The translations under genes were made by a program, and so were the position numbers. Shown piece after piece: positions 1-7,642 of a stretch of 51,352 nt of DNA (position 1 is its first letter; each line of letters opens with the position of its first letter). Below the pieces are notes generated by a model. That model saw only the letters and a list, made by a program, of their open reading frames with translations. It was not told the DNA's origin and did no database searches. This DNA is from CAYLUN01 sp964386865 (GTDB taxonomy: Bacteria > Verrucomicrobiota > Kiritimatiellia > RFP12 > UBA1067), in contig CAYLUN010000036.1 in assembly GCA_964386865.1 (NCBI GenBank), forward strand, positions 1 through 51,352, read 5' to 3'.

Positions 1-475
1 TCGCAACAGAGGTTGTCACCATGCCGCGTATGCGCTGCGCCCCGGAAAGGGCAAACACCTTTGCATCAGCCGACTTCAGTGCTTTTCTCACCCACTCCGC
101 ATAAAGGGCCTCAAAGTGCGGCCGGAACTGCGGGTCACGATAGAAACGGGACAAATGCCCACTCTCGTAAGCCAGCCGCAGCAGATCCTCGGACTCAGCC
201 GTCGCTTCCTCTATGGCGGCGTCCTTGTCCATAGACCCGCCATCGACAACCTTCTCATAGGTGACTTTCCGGTCGCAGAATAGGCCGCGCGACTCTTCGA
301 GAGCAACGCGATGTTGCTCAGCGAGCGCCGAAGGCACAAAGACGTAGACCACGTCCGCGTCACTCCGCTGCAGACAGGCCGAAAGCCGTTGGTCATCAGG
401 GACACCCTCAATCGTGATGCGCGCGACGCGCAAGCCGAAGAACTGAGAGTCCCACGCTAGCAACTCATATTTCAT
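1..475 (-). CDS. wecD: WecD/RffC-like dTDP-4-amino-sugar N-acetyltransferase (GNAT), partial
   Basis: The frame opens at an ATG (475-473) that overlaps the stop of the glycosyltransferase as ATGA and is still open at the left edge, so only the first 158 residues are visible. The N-terminus reads AWDSQFFGLRVARI (residues 7-20), and around residues 102-129 come AYESGHLSRFYRDPQF and FEALYAEWV. This pairing is typical of TDP-fucosamine acetyltransferase WecD/RffC, which N-acetylates the 4-amino group of a dTDP-amino-dideoxy sugar using acetyl-CoA. The acetyl-CoA-binding half lies outside the window. Lying two genes after a WecE-type transaminase supports the role: WecE makes the amine and this enzyme would acetylate it. 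The exact sugar is inferred. Confidence 0.75.
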   Translation of the reverse strand, partial: MKYELLAWDSQFFGLRVARITIEGVPDDQRLSACLQRSDADVVYVFVPSALAEQHRVALEESRGLFCDRKVTYEKVVDGGSMDKDAAIEEATAESEDLLRLAYESGHLSRFYRDPQFRPHFEALYAEWVRKALKSADAKVFALSGAQRIRGMVTTSVA

Positions 476-1446
476 GGGCCTGCCCCAATGTTGACTTCCT
501 CGGCCACAATGAACGTGGGGCGCTCTTTCACCTGATCGAACGTCTTGCCGATGTAGACACCTACGAGTCCCAGCGACATCAACAAGATACCGCCGATGAA
601 CCACACCGAGATCATAAGACTCGTGAAGCCCGAAACCGTAATCAGGCTCAGCAGCCGGGCAACGAAACAGACCGCTGCAACCAAGAACGACAACGCCGCG
701 ATGCCGAAGCCGATCCTGATGCACAGGCGCAACGGCTTGTCGGAGAAGGCAATCATGTTTTCGCCCGCCAGTTTCATCAGCTTGCCAAGCGTGTACGAGG
801 AGCCGCCGACCTTCCGCTCCTCATGCGTGACCGAGCAAAAAGCTTTCCTGAACCCCACCCACTGCACCATCGTGGGAAAGAAGCGAACCCGGTCCTTCAT
901 TGACAATATGGCATCAATGACTTTGCGGTTGTAGATGCCGAAGTTGGCGATCGTGCAGTCCATTTGGGTGTCGGTCAGGTACCCGAACACCGCATAGAAC
1001 GCCCGCGACTGCATGCGTTTGAGCCACGAATCTTGTCGCTCGACACGTTGGGCGAAGACGGAGTCGTATCCCTCTGAAGTCTTAGCGAACAGCAGCGGGA
1101 TGTCTTCCGGCCGATCCTGAAGGTCACAGTCCATCACAACAACCCACTCGCCCGTGGCGTACGACAGGCCCGCCGTGATCGCATAGTGCTGCCCGAAATT
1201 GCGCGACAAATTGACACCTTTCACCCGTGTGTCGCGCGCGCACAACTCTGCGATGTCGCCCCAGCACTGATCCGGGCTGGCGTCGTTGACGAGGATCAGC
1301 TCAAAGTCTTGGCCTAGCGGCGAAAGGCTCTGCTTGACACGCTCGTACAACTCGTTCAGGAACAGCTTGCCCATATAGACGGGCACGACCACCGACAGCC
1401 GCGCCGGCTGACCGTCCCGCTTCTTTCTCTCGTTGTCCGCTGTCAT
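472..1446 (-). CDS. Family 2 glycosyltransferase, GtrB/ArnC/DPM1-like, membrane-anchored
   Basis: A GT2 glycosyltransferase. SVVVPVYMGK near the N-terminus, ILVNDASPD, and VVMDCDLQDRPEDI carrying the metal-binding DxD-type acidic cluster mark the GT-A domain. Two hydrophobic segments near the C-terminus (LCIRIGFGIAALSFLVAAVC and SLMISVWFIGGILLMSLGL) match the layout of polyprenyl-phosphate glycosyltransferases such as GtrB and ArnC, which move a sugar from a nucleotide onto undecaprenyl phosphate at the inner membrane. The chosen start is ATG 1446; an in-frame TTG at 1497 overlaps the upstream stop as TTGA and would add 17 residues, and neither has a clear ribosome-binding site. It sits between the WecE-like and WecD-like genes, so it may transfer the acetamido sugar they make; that is inference. 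Confidence 0.85.
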   Translation of the reverse strand: MTADNERKKRDGQPARLSVVVPVYMGKLFLNELYERVKQSLSPLGQDFELILVNDASPDQCWGDIAELCARDTRVKGVNLSRNFGQHYAITAGLSYATGEWVVVMDCDLQDRPEDIPLLFAKTSEGYDSVFAQRVERQDSWLKRMQSRAFYAVFGYLTDTQMDCTIANFGIYNRKVIDAILSMKDRVRFFPTMVQWVGFRKAFCSVTHEERKVGGSSYTLGKLMKLAGENMIAFSDKPLRLCIRIGFGIAALSFLVAAVCFVARLLSLITVSGFTSLMISVWFIGGILLMSLGLVGVYIGKTFDQVKERPTFIVAEEVNIGAGP

Positions 1447-1493
1447 AGCTTTAATTCGATGCCCAAACGAACAGGGCCCGTCCCCACGCCCGC

Positions 1494-2645
1494 TCAAATG
1501 CCATAAAGTCCGCGCAGGACTTTCCCCATACTGTCCAAGGCGTAGCTCAACCCGTTCGTGGCGAGATCCGTGTAGAACGGCAGGCGTACAATCCGGCTGG
1601 CCAAGTCTTCGGTTACGGGCAGATCCTCCGCCCGGTATCCGAGCTGCAGGCCCTTCGAAAATGAGTGCAGGGGCACGTATCCGATGTACGCGTTCACCTG
1701 ATACGTCCGCAGCTGCTTCAGAAACTCCTTCTGGCTCTCTGCCGTGTCGAAAATCACAAAGAACGCGTGATGATTGAGCGTGACGCCGGCAGGAGGACGA
1801 GGAATTCGCAGACAGCCCGCCTTCTCGTAAGGCCCGAAAAGATCGATGTATCCTTGCGTAACCTTGCCGCGCAGCGCGACGATCTCGTCAACATGCTGGA
1901 GCTGGGCGTAGAGCATGGCGGCCAGAATGTCCGCGAGCAGGAAGCTCGAACCCTTGTCGACCCAGCCGTACTTGCTGCGCACACCGTTCAGGACCAGGCG
2001 GCGATCGGTGCCTTTCTCCTGGATGAAGTGGGCGCGCTCCACCCACTCGGGCCGGTTGACGATCAGCGCGCCGCCCTCGCCGCAGCCCAGATTCTTCGTC
2101 TCATGAAAGCTGAACGTGGCCAGCGGGGTCGCGCAGCCGCAGAAAGCCCCGTCCTGATCCTTGGAGTAGAATGACTGGGCCGCGTCCACCATCACCGTCA
2201 GATTGTGCTTGTCGGCGATCGCCTTGATCCGCCTGAGATCGCAGGGTATTCCCGCGTAGTCGATCGGGAGGATCATCTTCGTCTTCTCGGTGATGAGCGC
2301 CTCAATCCGTTCCGGATCAACGTTCATCGTGTTGGGCTCGATCTCGCAAAAGACGGGGCGCGCGCCCTGCAGGAGAACCGCATTGGCCGTGGAGCTGAAC
2401 GTATAGGAAGGAAGGATGACCTCGTCCCCGTGCTCCAAGCCGGCCAAAATCGCGCCCATCTCCAGCGCGGCCGTGCCCGAGGGGGTCAGGAAAACGTCGC
2501 CGAAGCCGCACATCTCCTTCATGCGCTCAACACACTTCATGCCCCACTCGTGGTTGCCGCAGTGACGCCTCGACTGCAAGGCTTGCAGCATATAGGCCTG
2601 CTCGTCACCTGTCAAATAGGGCTGATTGAACGGGATTTTAGTCAT
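1494..2645 (-). CDS. wecE: WecE/RffA-type dTDP-4-keto-6-deoxyhexose 4-aminotransferase
   Basis: A 383-aa PLP-dependent DegT/DnrJ/EryC1/StrS sugar aminotransferase of full family length. IPFNQPYLTGDEQAYM at the start, GNHEWGMKCVERMKEM, TPSGTAALEMGAIL, the PLP-stacking region VDAAQSFYS, and FSFHETKNLGCGEGGAL with the Schiff-base lysine are all hallmarks of dTDP-4-amino-4,6-dideoxygalactose transaminase (WecE/RffA). It transfers an amino group from glutamate to C4 of a dTDP-4-keto-6-deoxy sugar. It lies 8 bp after the Gfo/Idh oxidoreductase in a tight operon with a 2,3-dehydratase, so the true substrate may be a 2-deoxy 4-keto sugar rather than the usual one. The family call is firm; the substrate is open. 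Confidence 0.92.
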   Translation of the reverse strand: MTKIPFNQPYLTGDEQAYMLQALQSRRHCGNHEWGMKCVERMKEMCGFGDVFLTPSGTAALEMGAILAGLEHGDEVILPSYTFSSTANAVLLQGARPVFCEIEPNTMNVDPERIEALITEKTKMILPIDYAGIPCDLRRIKAIADKHNLTVMVDAAQSFYSKDQDGAFCGCATPLATFSFHETKNLGCGEGGALIVNRPEWVERAHFIQEKGTDRRLVLNGVRSKYGWVDKGSSFLLADILAAMLYAQLQHVDEIVALRGKVTQGYIDLFGPYEKAGCLRIPRPPAGVTLNHHAFFVIFDTAESQKEFLKQLRTYQVNAYIGYVPLHSFSKGLQLGYRAEDLPVTEDLASRIVRLPFYTDLATNGLSYALDSMGKVLRGLYGI

Positions 2646-2653
2646 AGGTGTGC

Positions 2654-3634
2654 TCAGACTGGTTGCCGGTTTCCGGCGGACTTTCGCGCCTGATGCAGCA
2701 GTTGTGCCTGCAGCAGATTCTCCGAATGCTCGCCCCCGAAATCCCCTCTCCTGATCGTGCAGGAGAAGTGCGTCAGCATGTTGGCGAAGTGGTTGTCGGG
2801 CGGCAGCGCGTTGACGTCGACGCCGCCTGCGGTCTCAACGACGAGCTCGGGCGAAAGGCCCGGAGGCGCGGTAAAGGCGCGTCTCGCCGTCAGCTTGCCC
2901 TTGCTGCCCCAGATCTCGTAGTTGCACTGGTAGTAGTTGTCGAAGCCGAAAGCGGTCTCTGACACGAGCCCGTCCTGATTCTCCAGGTAGATCGAGCCGC
3001 CCAGGTCGACGTCGCACGCGGCGCCGTAGCGCAGCGTGGCGGCCCGGACGCGGAAGCCCGCGCCCAGCATGAACGTGGTCGCCTTGATCGTGTAGGCGCC
3101 CGCATCCAGCAGCGCGCCCCCGCCCAGGGCGCGGTGGTACCGGATGTTCTCCAACCCGCCGGGAAAGGGCGGAAAGCCGAAGGACGAGCGGAAGCAGCGG
3201 ATCTCGCCCAGCGCGCCGGACTTCAGGATCTCTCGAACGGCGACATGCTGCGAATGAAAACGAAACTGGAAGTTCTCCATCAGCAGCAGCCGCTTGGACT
3301 GCGCCAGCCCGACGAGGCCCTGAACCTCAGGGAACGTACAGCCCAGCGATTTTTCACACAGGACGTGCTTGCCAGCGGTGAGGCAGCGGGCGACCCACTC
3401 CGCGTGCAGGCCTGTGGGCAGGGGAATGTAGATCGCGTCAACGGCGGGATGGTCAACCAACTCGCCGTAGCTCACCGCGCCGCACCCGTATTGCTTCGCC
3501 AGCGGAGCCGCCTTCTCAGGCGTGCGGCTGGCGATCCCGACCAGCTCGAAGTCCGCGTGCCGGTGCAGCTCGGGAAGGACCGAGCGCACGGCGATGTTCG
3601 CGCACCCGAGGACACCTATTCGGACTTTGCTCAT
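2654..3634 (-). CDS. Gfo/Idh/MocA oxidoreductase, candidate NDP-hexose 3-ketoreductase
   Basis: A 326-aa NAD(P)-dependent oxidoreductase with the N-terminal Rossmann motif IGVLGCANIAVRSVLPEL, a CEKSLGC segment in place of the family's usual EKP, and a MENFQFRFHSQH stretch followed by GALLDAGAYTIKA. The last two resemble the 3-ketoreductases of deoxysugar pathways (KijD10/TylC1 type), in which the EK lysine and a tyrosine act in catalysis. Its start is 1 bp beyond the stop of the NDP-hexose 2,3-dehydratase. Known 2,6-dideoxysugar pathways use exactly this pair: the dehydratase removes the 2-hydroxyl and leaves a 3-keto group, which this family reduces. The role is strongly suggested by context but not proven by sequence. 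Confidence 0.8.
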   Translation of the reverse strand: MSKVRIGVLGCANIAVRSVLPELHRHADFELVGIASRTPEKAAPLAKQYGCGAVSYGELVDHPAVDAIYIPLPTGLHAEWVARCLTAGKHVLCEKSLGCTFPEVQGLVGLAQSKRLLLMENFQFRFHSQHVAVREILKSGALGEIRCFRSSFGFPPFPGGLENIRYHRALGGGALLDAGAYTIKATTFMLGAGFRVRAATLRYGAACDVDLGGSIYLENQDGLVSETAFGFDNYYQCNYEIWGSKGKLTARRAFTAPPGLSPELVVETAGGVDVNALPPDNHFANMLTHFSCTIRRGDFGGEHSENLLQAQLLHQARKSAGNRQPV

Positions 3635-3635
3635 T

Positions 3636-5057
3636 TCACCGATAATCCAGTGCCGCGATCAGGCTGCGGGCTTGAATGTTGAGGTAGTTATTAAACCTCA
3701 GAAACTCTTTGATCTGTCCCAAGGTCAGCCAGATGAAGTTCTCGGGCACGCGCTCAGGGAAGTCGTCGCCGGCTTCCACCACGAGGTTGCGGTTCTGCTC
3801 GTGATAGAAGCGCCCGCCCTCCTCCGACTGCTTCGTGTCGAAAAGCACCCGCTTGGGCGCCGCGCCCGTCACGTAGTTCACAAAGGGCGGCGCGGCGAGC
3901 CCAGCGTCTTTGTACGAGCCGGTCAGGCATTGAACCGTCGGAGCCATCTCGACCACGTCGAAATTGCCGCACTCGACCTTGGCCTGCACGAGGAAGTGGT
4001 AGACGCCGTTGATCTTCTTGATAACGAACGCGCACAGCCCCTCCTGCATCGGTTCGACCAGCGGCTGGCACCATGACTGGACTTCACGGTTGTCGATCAG
4101 CACCTCGACGCCGAGCACGCGGAAGAAGCGCCGGTCCGGACGCACGATCTCGTCCTCGCTCACGAGCCAGTCGCGGACGTCACGCAAGGGTATCCGTTCC
4201 ACCAGCAGTTCGTAACGGGACTTAAGCTCCGACAGCCAGAAGAGGATCTCGTCGATCGAGTGGCAGCCGGAGAGCGCCATCTCGGAGGCAAAGAGGCTCC
4301 GGCTCTCCGCCCGAACGCCGTGCTGATCCATGAACCCGTTCAGCGCGTAAACCGACTGGTGCCCGAGAAACGTGTGAAATGGCAGGCCGGACAGAACCGT
4401 GCGCGTATCCATGTTCACAGTGTTGTCGACGTTCATCAACGCCTTGATCTGCCCCAGCGTGAGCCAGCGAAAATCGTCGGTCAGCGGGATCGCCTCGTCG
4501 ACCTTCAGGATGATATTGCGATTGCGCTTGCGCAGGAACCGCGCACCCTGCTCCGATTGCAGCTGGTCCAGAATAATCTGCGCCGGCTTGGCCTGCTGGA
4601 AAAACTCAAGATACCGCGGGCGCTTGCCCTTGTGGATCTGCGTGTAGTTGCTTCGCGTCGCCTGAAGCGTGGGGGACAGCTGAACGTTGTTGACGTTTCC
4701 CGGCTCGATCTTCGCCTGCAACAGGAAGCAGAGCACGCCGTCGATCTCTTGGGCGATTATCCCGAGATAGCCGATTTCCGGCTGATTAATGATGGGCTGC
4801 GTCCACTCGCGCTGCCTCCCGTCATCGACCGCGACGCGGATGCCCTCGATCGAGAAGAACTTGCCCGAATCGTGCCGGAGGTTACCCGTTGCAGGGTCGA
4901 ACGACCAGTTCTTCAGCGACCGGAACGGCGTGGGCTTGACCTGGACGACCACCTCCCGGTTGCGCCGCTGAACCCAGCTCAGCACGTCTTCCACCGTGCC
5001 AGAAGGCCCGGCGTGAGACAGGAGCGATTCGAGGATCAGTTCTGCGAAGGTCTTCAT
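3636..5057 (-). CDS. NDP-hexose 2,3-dehydratase (EvaA/TylX3-like)
   Basis: A 473-aa protein built of two tandem homologous halves. Each half has WCQP or WTQP with (I/V)xxP, then QAKxExGN, and then WLTLGQIK: FRWLTLGQIKALMNVDN near the middle and FIWLTLGQIKEFLRFNN near the end. That duplicated architecture and length are those of NDP-hexose 2,3-dehydratases, which take dTDP-4-keto-6-deoxyglucose to the 2,3-dehydrated product en route to 2-deoxysugars. The family is best known from actinomycete antibiotic clusters; here it sits in a surface-glycan locus with RmlA and RmlB homologues 26 kb upstream to supply substrate. It is followed 1 bp later by the presumed 3-ketoreductase. Confidence 0.9.
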   Translation of the reverse strand: MKTFAELILESLLSHAGPSGTVEDVLSWVQRRNREVVVQVKPTPFRSLKNWSFDPATGNLRHDSGKFFSIEGIRVAVDDGRQREWTQPIINQPEIGYLGIIAQEIDGVLCFLLQAKIEPGNVNNVQLSPTLQATRSNYTQIHKGKRPRYLEFFQQAKPAQIILDQLQSEQGARFLRKRNRNIILKVDEAIPLTDDFRWLTLGQIKALMNVDNTVNMDTRTVLSGLPFHTFLGHQSVYALNGFMDQHGVRAESRSLFASEMALSGCHSIDEILFWLSELKSRYELLVERIPLRDVRDWLVSEDEIVRPDRRFFRVLGVEVLIDNREVQSWCQPLVEPMQEGLCAFVIKKINGVYHFLVQAKVECGNFDVVEMAPTVQCLTGSYKDAGLAAPPFVNYVTGAAPKRVLFDTKQSEEGGRFYHEQNRNLVVEAGDDFPERVPENFIWLTLGQIKEFLRFNNYLNIQARSLIAALDYR

Positions 5058-5063
5058 CGCGTT

Positions 5064-6101
5064 TTAGAGGCCATTTTGCGCTTGCCGCAGCTCGTCGTGG
5101 CGGCCCACGTCGATCCAGCCGCCCGAGATCCGGAACGCGCCGACCGAGTCGCCCAGCACAATCGCCTGCTCGATCAGCGCCGTGATCGGGAACGCCTGAT
5201 TCTGGGGAACGCGCTCCAGAACCTCGGGCGACAGAACGTAGATACCCGCGTTGATCGGGCGGTTTAGAACCGGCTTCTCTTCGATTCCGAGAACACGGCC
5301 CTCCTGAATCTGCAGGCAGCCGAACGGCACGGTGTGCGTGTACTCGTCGCAGCCGACGGTCATCCGATATCCCCCGGCCTCATGGAACTGCAGCATCGCG
5401 CCGACGTCGGCCTGCGTGACCAGGTCGCCGTTCATCACCAGCAGCGGGTGCTGGGGGCGCGCGGGCAGCAGCGAGAGCGCGCCGCCCGTGTGCAGAGGCT
5501 TATCTTCCTGCAGATACCGGATGGAGCAGCCAAAGGCGCTGCCGTCGCCGAAGTGGCTGCGGATGACGTCGCCCAAATAGTTCACGGAGATGTAGATCTC
5601 GTGGACGCCGAAGCCGACGAGGTGGAGCACGATGCGCTCAAGAATGGGCCGCCCCGCCACACGGATCATGGGCTTGGGAATCGTGTCGGTCAGAGGACGC
5701 AGGCGCTCCCCCCTGCCGCCCGCCATGATGACGGCCCAGTTCGGGCGCTGCACCGAGCCGACGATCTCGCGCATGACGTGCAGCCCGACCAGCTTGCCGG
5801 CGCCGTCGATGATCGGCACCTGCTCGATGCACCGCGCCCGCATCAGGTCGAGCACCTCGGCGCGCCCCGTGTCCGCAGTCACCGTCGTGAACCGCCTCCC
5901 CATGTGCCCTTCGATCGGGGAGCCCACGCCCGCGCCCTTCAGCAGCGCGCGCCGGATGTCGCCGTCGGTGACGGTGCCGGTGAGACGGCCATCCGCATCG
6001 ACCACGAGGGCGATCCCGTGCGCGTTGCGATCCAGGCACGCCATGACTTGCAGGATCGTATCCTTCGGCGAAACAAGATAGTCTGTAATCGGTTTTTTCA
6101 T
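5064..6101 (-). CDS. ptmE: PtmE-like CBS-domain sugar-1-phosphate nucleotidyltransferase
   Basis: A 345-aa two-part protein. Residues 1-115 are a CBS pair (TVTDGDIRRALLKG, QVPIIDGAGKLVGL). A nucleotidyltransferase domain follows, with the glycine-rich signature VIMAGGRGERLRPLTDTIPK and later VMNGDLVT and GIYVLSPEV. In Campylobacter, PtmE has this architecture and makes GDP-glucosamine for legionaminic acid; the neighbouring LegF, LegG, LegI and LegC homologues support the same role. ATG 6101 is chosen because MKKPITDYL is the normal family start; a GTG at 6116 would overlap the previous stop and adds five residues. The CBS domains may sense a nucleotide, which is inference. Confidence 0.85.
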   Translation of the reverse strand: MKKPITDYLVSPKDTILQVMACLDRNAHGIALVVDADGRLTGTVTDGDIRRALLKGAGVGSPIEGHMGRRFTTVTADTGRAEVLDLMRARCIEQVPIIDGAGKLVGLHVMREIVGSVQRPNWAVIMAGGRGERLRPLTDTIPKPMIRVAGRPILERIVLHLVGFGVHEIYISVNYLGDVIRSHFGDGSAFGCSIRYLQEDKPLHTGGALSLLPARPQHPLLVMNGDLVTQADVGAMLQFHEAGGYRMTVGCDEYTHTVPFGCLQIQEGRVLGIEEKPVLNRPINAGIYVLSPEVLERVPQNQAFPITALIEQAIVLGDSVGAFRISGGWIDVGRHDELRQAQNGL

Positions 6102-6109
6102 ACGCTCAC

Positions 6110-7642
6110 TCACCACACCGAGAAACCGCCATCCACAACCAGATTCTGGCCGGTCACATAGTTTGACAAGTCGCTGGCCAGATAGACAACCGTACCCTGA
6201 AAATCGTCCTCCGTGCCCATGCGCTTCAGCGGCGTACGAGACACATACCGATCAAGAAACGTCCCGCTCTGATTCCTGAAAATGCCCCCGGGCGTGATGG
6301 CGTTGACCCGGATGTGCGGGGCCAGAACTGTCGCGCACCACCGCGTGAACTGCACGAGCCCGCCTTTGCTGGCGGCGTATGCGGCGGGGTTGCCCATCGA
6401 TGTGCCCTCGTAGAGGTCGAGGTTCGGACCCACGATGCCGTAGATGCTGGCGATGTTGATGATTGAGCCGTGCCCGGACGCGAGCAGCGCCTCGCGCGAA
6501 GCCTGCGTCAGATTGAAGACCGCCGTCAAGTTCACCTCCAGCGCCTTACGCCAGGTGTCGGACGACTGCTGCTCAAAGGGGACGGCCCACCCCGTGAGAC
6601 CGGACGTGCCCACATAGGCGGCGTTGTTGACCAGAATGTCCATGCGCCCGAGCGCCTCGACGACCCGGCCGGGAATCGCACGAACCGAGGCCTCGTTCGC
6701 CAGATCCGCGCCAACCCCCAGCGTCGGCACGCCGTGCATGCGGGCCAACTCATCCGCCACACGCTGACACACGGCCGCGTCCAGATCCACCACGGCGATG
6801 CCGGCGCCCGCCTCCGCCAAGGCTGACGACATCGCCCGGCCCAGGTGACCCGCACCGCCGGTGACCACTGCGACGCGACCGGCCAGCGACAACTTCTCGA
6901 ACAGGGAAGGGGCCGTCCGCTTCGCGCTCGCCTCGCCCCGCTCCGAGAGCATCCACTCGGCTAAGCGGAAATCTTCCGCCGTGTCGATGTCGACCGCGCA
7001 CGGGGCCGGCAGGATGCAGGCGCGCACACTCCCCTCCATGTACACCATGGCCTTCTGGACGAACGAAGGCGTGGTCACGTAAGCCGCCGTCGTGATGTTG
7101 TAGACCGGCGGCACGTCCTGCCGGCGGTGCACCTTCTGCTGCAGCGGCTTGGCAATCTGCGCGTAGTGGCGCTCGTCCAAGGTTACCATATTGAACGACG
7201 GGTGGCGCTCAGAGGGCGTCACGCCGATGACGGTCTCCGCGCCGCCTTCCAGAAACAGGTCGACACACGCGTCGATATCGGCGGCTGTGCGAAGCGGCGT
7301 CGTCGTGGGGACGGCGACCATCACGTCCATCTTGGGGTACTCGGACTGAGACTGCTCCCAGTCGATGGCGTGACGCCAGGCCAGGCGCTCGGGCGCGTGG
7401 TCCGAGGCCAACTCGGCCGGACGGATAAAGGGCACGACGGCGCCGTACTGCTGGGCCACTCCGGCGATCTCCTCCGAATCGGTAGAGACGAAAACCTGGG
7501 ACACGTACCGCGACTGGCGGGCGGCGTCGATCGCCCACGCGATCAAGGGCTTTCCCTTGAGCGGCTTGATGTTCTTGCCGGGAAGCCCCTTGGAGCCCCC
7601 CCGGGCGAAAATCCACGCATGAATCACAGGTGCTTGCGGCAT
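6110..7642 (-). CDS. legF-ptmA: Fused CMP-legionaminate/acylneuraminate synthetase (LegF) and PtmA-like SDR
   Basis: A 510-aa fusion. Residues 1-235 are a CMP-sialate synthetase-type domain (WIFARGGSKGLPGKN, VSTDSEEIA, VPTTTPLR, and a VDIDTAEDF end). Residues 250-510 are a short-chain dehydrogenase with the Rossmann motif TGGAGHLGRA, ILVNNAAYVG, a Ser-Tyr-Lys active site (IINIAS and YAASKGG) and VVDGGFSVW at the C-terminus. In Campylobacter ptmB and ptmA are separate neighbours; here they are one polypeptide. ATG 7642 is set by a strong AGGAG eight bases upstream; the open frame extends to 7849 but that part is antisense-like and not conserved. It overlaps the end of the LegG fusion by 19 bp, indicating coupled translation. 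Confidence 0.9.
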   Translation of the reverse strand: MPQAPVIHAWIFARGGSKGLPGKNIKPLKGKPLIAWAIDAARQSRYVSQVFVSTDSEEIAGVAQQYGAVVPFIRPAELASDHAPERLAWRHAIDWEQSQSEYPKMDVMVAVPTTTPLRTAADIDACVDLFLEGGAETVIGVTPSERHPSFNMVTLDERHYAQIAKPLQQKVHRRQDVPPVYNITTAAYVTTPSFVQKAMVYMEGSVRACILPAPCAVDIDTAEDFRLAEWMLSERGEASAKRTAPSLFEKLSLAGRVAVVTGGAGHLGRAMSSALAEAGAGIAVVDLDAAVCQRVADELARMHGVPTLGVGADLANEASVRAIPGRVVEALGRMDILVNNAAYVGTSGLTGWAVPFEQQSSDTWRKALEVNLTAVFNLTQASREALLASGHGSIINIASIYGIVGPNLDLYEGTSMGNPAAYAASKGGLVQFTRWCATVLAPHIRVNAITPGGIFRNQSGTFLDRYVSRTPLKRMGTEDDFQGTVVYLASDLSNYVTGQNLVVDGGFSVW

